From Chryseobacterium sp. LJ668 (GTDB lineage Bacteria > Bacteroidota > Bacteroidia > Flavobacteriales > Weeksellaceae): a stretch of 64,000 bases of DNA. A program made the position numbers and the translations under genes. How positions within the stretch are numbered: the first letter of the stretch is position 1; the number at the start of each line of letters is the position of its first letter. The stretch spans positions 1,364,001-1,428,000 of the forward strand of contig NZ_CP080443.1 of NCBI RefSeq assembly GCF_019613955.1. Reading direction: 5' to 3'. Below the pieces are notes generated by a model. That model ran no database searches, was not told the DNA's origin, and worked only from the letters and a program-made list of their open reading frames with translations. This document shows, one piece after another, positions 62,613 through 64,000 of the stretch.

Positions 62613-63674
62613 CTAATCTAAATTCGAAGTCGCGGCATCTTTTATTGAATTCACGTAATTAAGATATTTTACAGTATTTTGTATAGACTTATGACCAAGA
62701 CACTGTGAAACAGTCTTTAAATCTGCCCCTTTTATCAAAAGTCTTGTCGCAAATGTATGACGCCCGCAATAAAATGTAATGTGCTTATCAATGCGGGCTT
62801 TTTTTAGCCAATTGCTAAGGGTTTTATTGATACTTGTTTCGGATATGTGCTTCCCTTGGAAAGTTATATCGAAAATTTTTTCATCTGTGGAATTTGGTGT
62901 ACCGAGTAAACTTAATGCTTTTTTGCTAAGAGCAATGTTTATTTCGGTTCCTGTTTTTATACGCTTAATAATAAGCCTATCATTAGTAACATGGTGCTTC
63001 CAACTAAATGTTTTGATTTCTGCGTAGCCTAATCCTGAATAACATGCAAATAGAAAAGCTCTTTTTATTTCATTGTTTCCGCATTCTGTTTCAAAAAGTG
63101 TTTGCAGTTCTTCTTCCGTAAGAACTTGCTTGGTAAGCATTGTATCACTTAGATCACCTCGTTTTTTAAAGTGAACTTTTCTATAAACAGATTCGTCAAT
63201 GAGTTTATCTCTATTTGCCTGTGTAATTATCTTTTTAAACCTTTTCCAGTAAGAGTGGGGGCTATCACCTTTAAGCTTTGGGTCATTATTAAGAAAGTGA
63301 CCAAACTTTAAAAAATGCGTTTCTGTTAAATCTTTAATTTTAAAATTAGGGTTTTTTATAAATTCTTTTAATTTATTGGATGCACTTTTTATCATCCTAA
63401 TATCAGCTTTATCATATGTTTCGATATAATTATCTATATAGTCGAAGAGAGAGATCTTGTCCAGATGCTTAGGTTTGAAAATAGTATCATTTGACAATAT
63501 TTCAAGCTCTCGTTGATTCCTTATAGATTCAGCGATTAGCTTTTTTTCTTTGAGATTTTCCGGCTTAACAGTAAAAAGGGTTTCATTTTTTTTACCTTCG
63601 GTTGGGGAGTAGATCGCGAGATAAAACTGAATGTTTCCGCTCGGAAGCTTTCTTTTACATAAAGTTACGCTCAT
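62613..63674 (-). CDS. int: Tyrosine recombinase / integrase
   Basis: A 353-residue site-specific recombinase: an N-terminal arm-binding part, a SAM-like core-binding domain (about residues 80-170) and the catalytic domain. The catalytic set has Lys240 (RIKTG), Arg305-His306 (GRHTFAT), His328 (LGHKS) and nucleophile Tyr337 (TVKYLNY). The first Arg position reads GLGY (Gly216), a change common in Bacteroidota integrases. The start is about 160 bases from the right attachment repeat. Acting on tRNA-Leu is inferred from the repeats. Confidence 0.92.
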   Translation of the reverse strand: MSVTLCKRKLPSGNIQFYLAIYSPTEGKKNETLFTVKPENLKEKKLIAESIRNQRELEILSNDTIFKPKHLDKISLFDYIDNYIETYDKADIRMIKSASNKLKEFIKNPNFKIKDLTETHFLKFGHFLNNDPKLKGDSPHSYWKRFKKIITQANRDKLIDESVYRKVHFKKRGDLSDTMLTKQVLTEEELQTLFETECGNNEIKRAFLFACYSGLGYAEIKTFSWKHHVTNDRLIIKRIKTGTEINIALSKKALSLLGTPNSTDEKIFDITFQGKHISETSINKTLSNWLKKARIDKHITFYCGRHTFATRLLIKGADLKTVSQCLGHKSIQNTVKYLNYVNSIKDAATSNLD

Positions 63675-63705
63675 ATTTTTTCAAGATTAAAAGATGATCT
63701 GCGTG

Positions 63706-63727
63706 GCGTGCAGTAAATATGCAGTAA
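63706..63727 (+). repeat. Right copy of paired TGCAGTAA boxes
   Basis: GCGTGCAGTAAAT followed by ATGCAGTAA; boxes start at 63709 and 63720. Same direct orientation and spacing as 40830-40851, and close to the recombinase start, so it may also be an operator for it. Confidence 0.75.
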
Positions 63728-63832
63728 AAATATGAAAAAAAAGAGTAACAAAAGATAATAAAAAGTATAACAAATCGTTTATTTATGAGGGTTTGTGTAG
63801 TAGAGTATATATGTGCTATAGTTATATGAATA

Positions 63833-63853
63833 CCCGTCTGGGGTACTTTAAAA
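63833..63853 (+). repeat. Right attachment-site repeat
   Basis: Exact 21-base copy of 40771-40791, including the last 13 bases of tRNA-Leu(TAA), but with no tRNA upstream of it. Confidence 0.92.
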
Positions 63854-63894
63854 ATCCGTAACTGTTTAGAAATAAATAAGTTACGGATTTTTTT
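63852..63894 (+). terminator. Hairpin terminator at the right attachment site
   Basis: AAATCCGTAACT (63852-63863) pairs perfectly with AGTTACGGATTT (63879-63890), then T. It is probably the original chromosomal terminator of the tRNA cluster, displaced by the insertion. Confidence 0.8.
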
Positions 63895-64000
63895 GTTTAA
63901 ACAATCCCGGCATAATCCCGATTATTTGTTTCCGTATTGAAAAATACAGATATTCTTAATTTATAATTATCTTGGAATAGTCAAAGAATATATGGAAAAC

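Larger units (their letters stand above)
40771..63853. mobile_element. 23-kb tRNA-Leu-integrated genomic island
   Basis: Bounded by a 21-bp exact direct repeat, one copy at the 3' end of tRNA-Leu(TAA), the other at 63833. Inside each end lies a second shared 22-bp repeat (one mismatch), with two TGCAGTAA boxes 11 bases apart. A tyrosine recombinase, excisionase-like HTH and possible Rep-like protein are at the right end. No relaxase or conjugation genes were seen, so self-transfer is not supported. Cargo includes an IetAS-type pair, a translesion-polymerase cassette with its own repressor, two Crp/Fnr regulators, histidine kinases and hypotheticals. Island integration by this recombinase is inferred from the layout. 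Confidence 0.9.

Noticed and set aside
40771..63853. Conjugative element (ICE)
   Set aside because: No relaxase, coupling protein or Tra-type secretion genes are present, so self-transfer is not supported.
1..64000. CRISPR arrays, insertion sequences, rRNA genes
   Set aside because: No regularly spaced repeats, transposase genes or rRNA-like stretches were seen.

Overview
The window looks like part of a flavobacterial (Bacteroidota) chromosome, most probably Chryseobacterium or a close relative. The DNA is AT-rich. Several genes are preceded by the Bacteroidota -7 promoter box TAnnTTTG. There is a type IX secretion (T9SS) component (SprE/PorW), a giant protein with a T9SS C-terminal sorting domain, a GLPGLI protein, a CarboxypepD-regulatory/outer-membrane-barrel protein and several TTG starts. 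Genus is inferred from gene content, not from a search.

Bases 1 to about 40,780 are ordinary core chromosome: a 5'-truncated rnr; a tightly overlapping run (LysE-type exporter, LD-carboxypeptidase, DoxX-like, YraN, SDR, NTF2-like, TsaB); the minus-strand block sprE/porW, maf, kdsC and a DUF2520 protein; an ECF sigma / membrane anti-sigma-like / Spy-like three-gene unit; lepA; two lipoproteins; a locus of NAD+/ADP-ribose enzymes (macrodomain, sirtuin and a decayed kptA); a small overlapping pair of unknown genes, one cysteine-rich; the 1620-residue T9SS cargo protein; an HxlR regulator and a JmjC-like cupin; an outer-membrane barrel protein; feoA-feoB plus a small Cys-tailed membrane protein; glmM; a TPR protein; an EamA exporter; aat; and an SSB-like DUF3127 protein. 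A tRNA cluster Leu(TAG)-Gly(GCC)-Leu(TAA) closes this part.

Bases 40,771-63,853 are a 23-kb integrated island in the 3' end of tRNA-Leu(TAA). A 21-bp exact direct repeat marks both ends, and a second 22-bp repeat, made of two TGCAGTAA boxes 11 bp apart, lies inside each end. A tyrosine recombinase, an excisionase-like HTH protein and a possible replication-initiator-like protein sit at the right end. The cargo has two clear systems. The first is an AAA ATPase plus subtilisin-like protease pair matching the IetAS anti-phage architecture. The second is a self-regulated translesion cassette: a Y-family polymerase with catalytic residues and a DnaE-type polymerase, divergent from an XRE-S24 LexA-like repressor whose start codon is touched by a perfect palindrome. 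The rest is two Crp/Fnr regulators, an isochorismatase-like hydrolase, two PAS histidine kinases without response regulators, a zinc-protease-like protein missing the first HExxH histidine, hypotheticals, and unusually long intergenic regions rich in inverted repeats, including a 158-nt nested hairpin element.

The least described parts appear to be the island as a combined defence-plus-mutagenesis element, the 158-nt structured element, the inverted-repeat-rich 1-kb region beside the Rep-like gene, and the small Cys-rich gene pair in the core region. No CRISPR array, insertion sequence or rRNA was seen.
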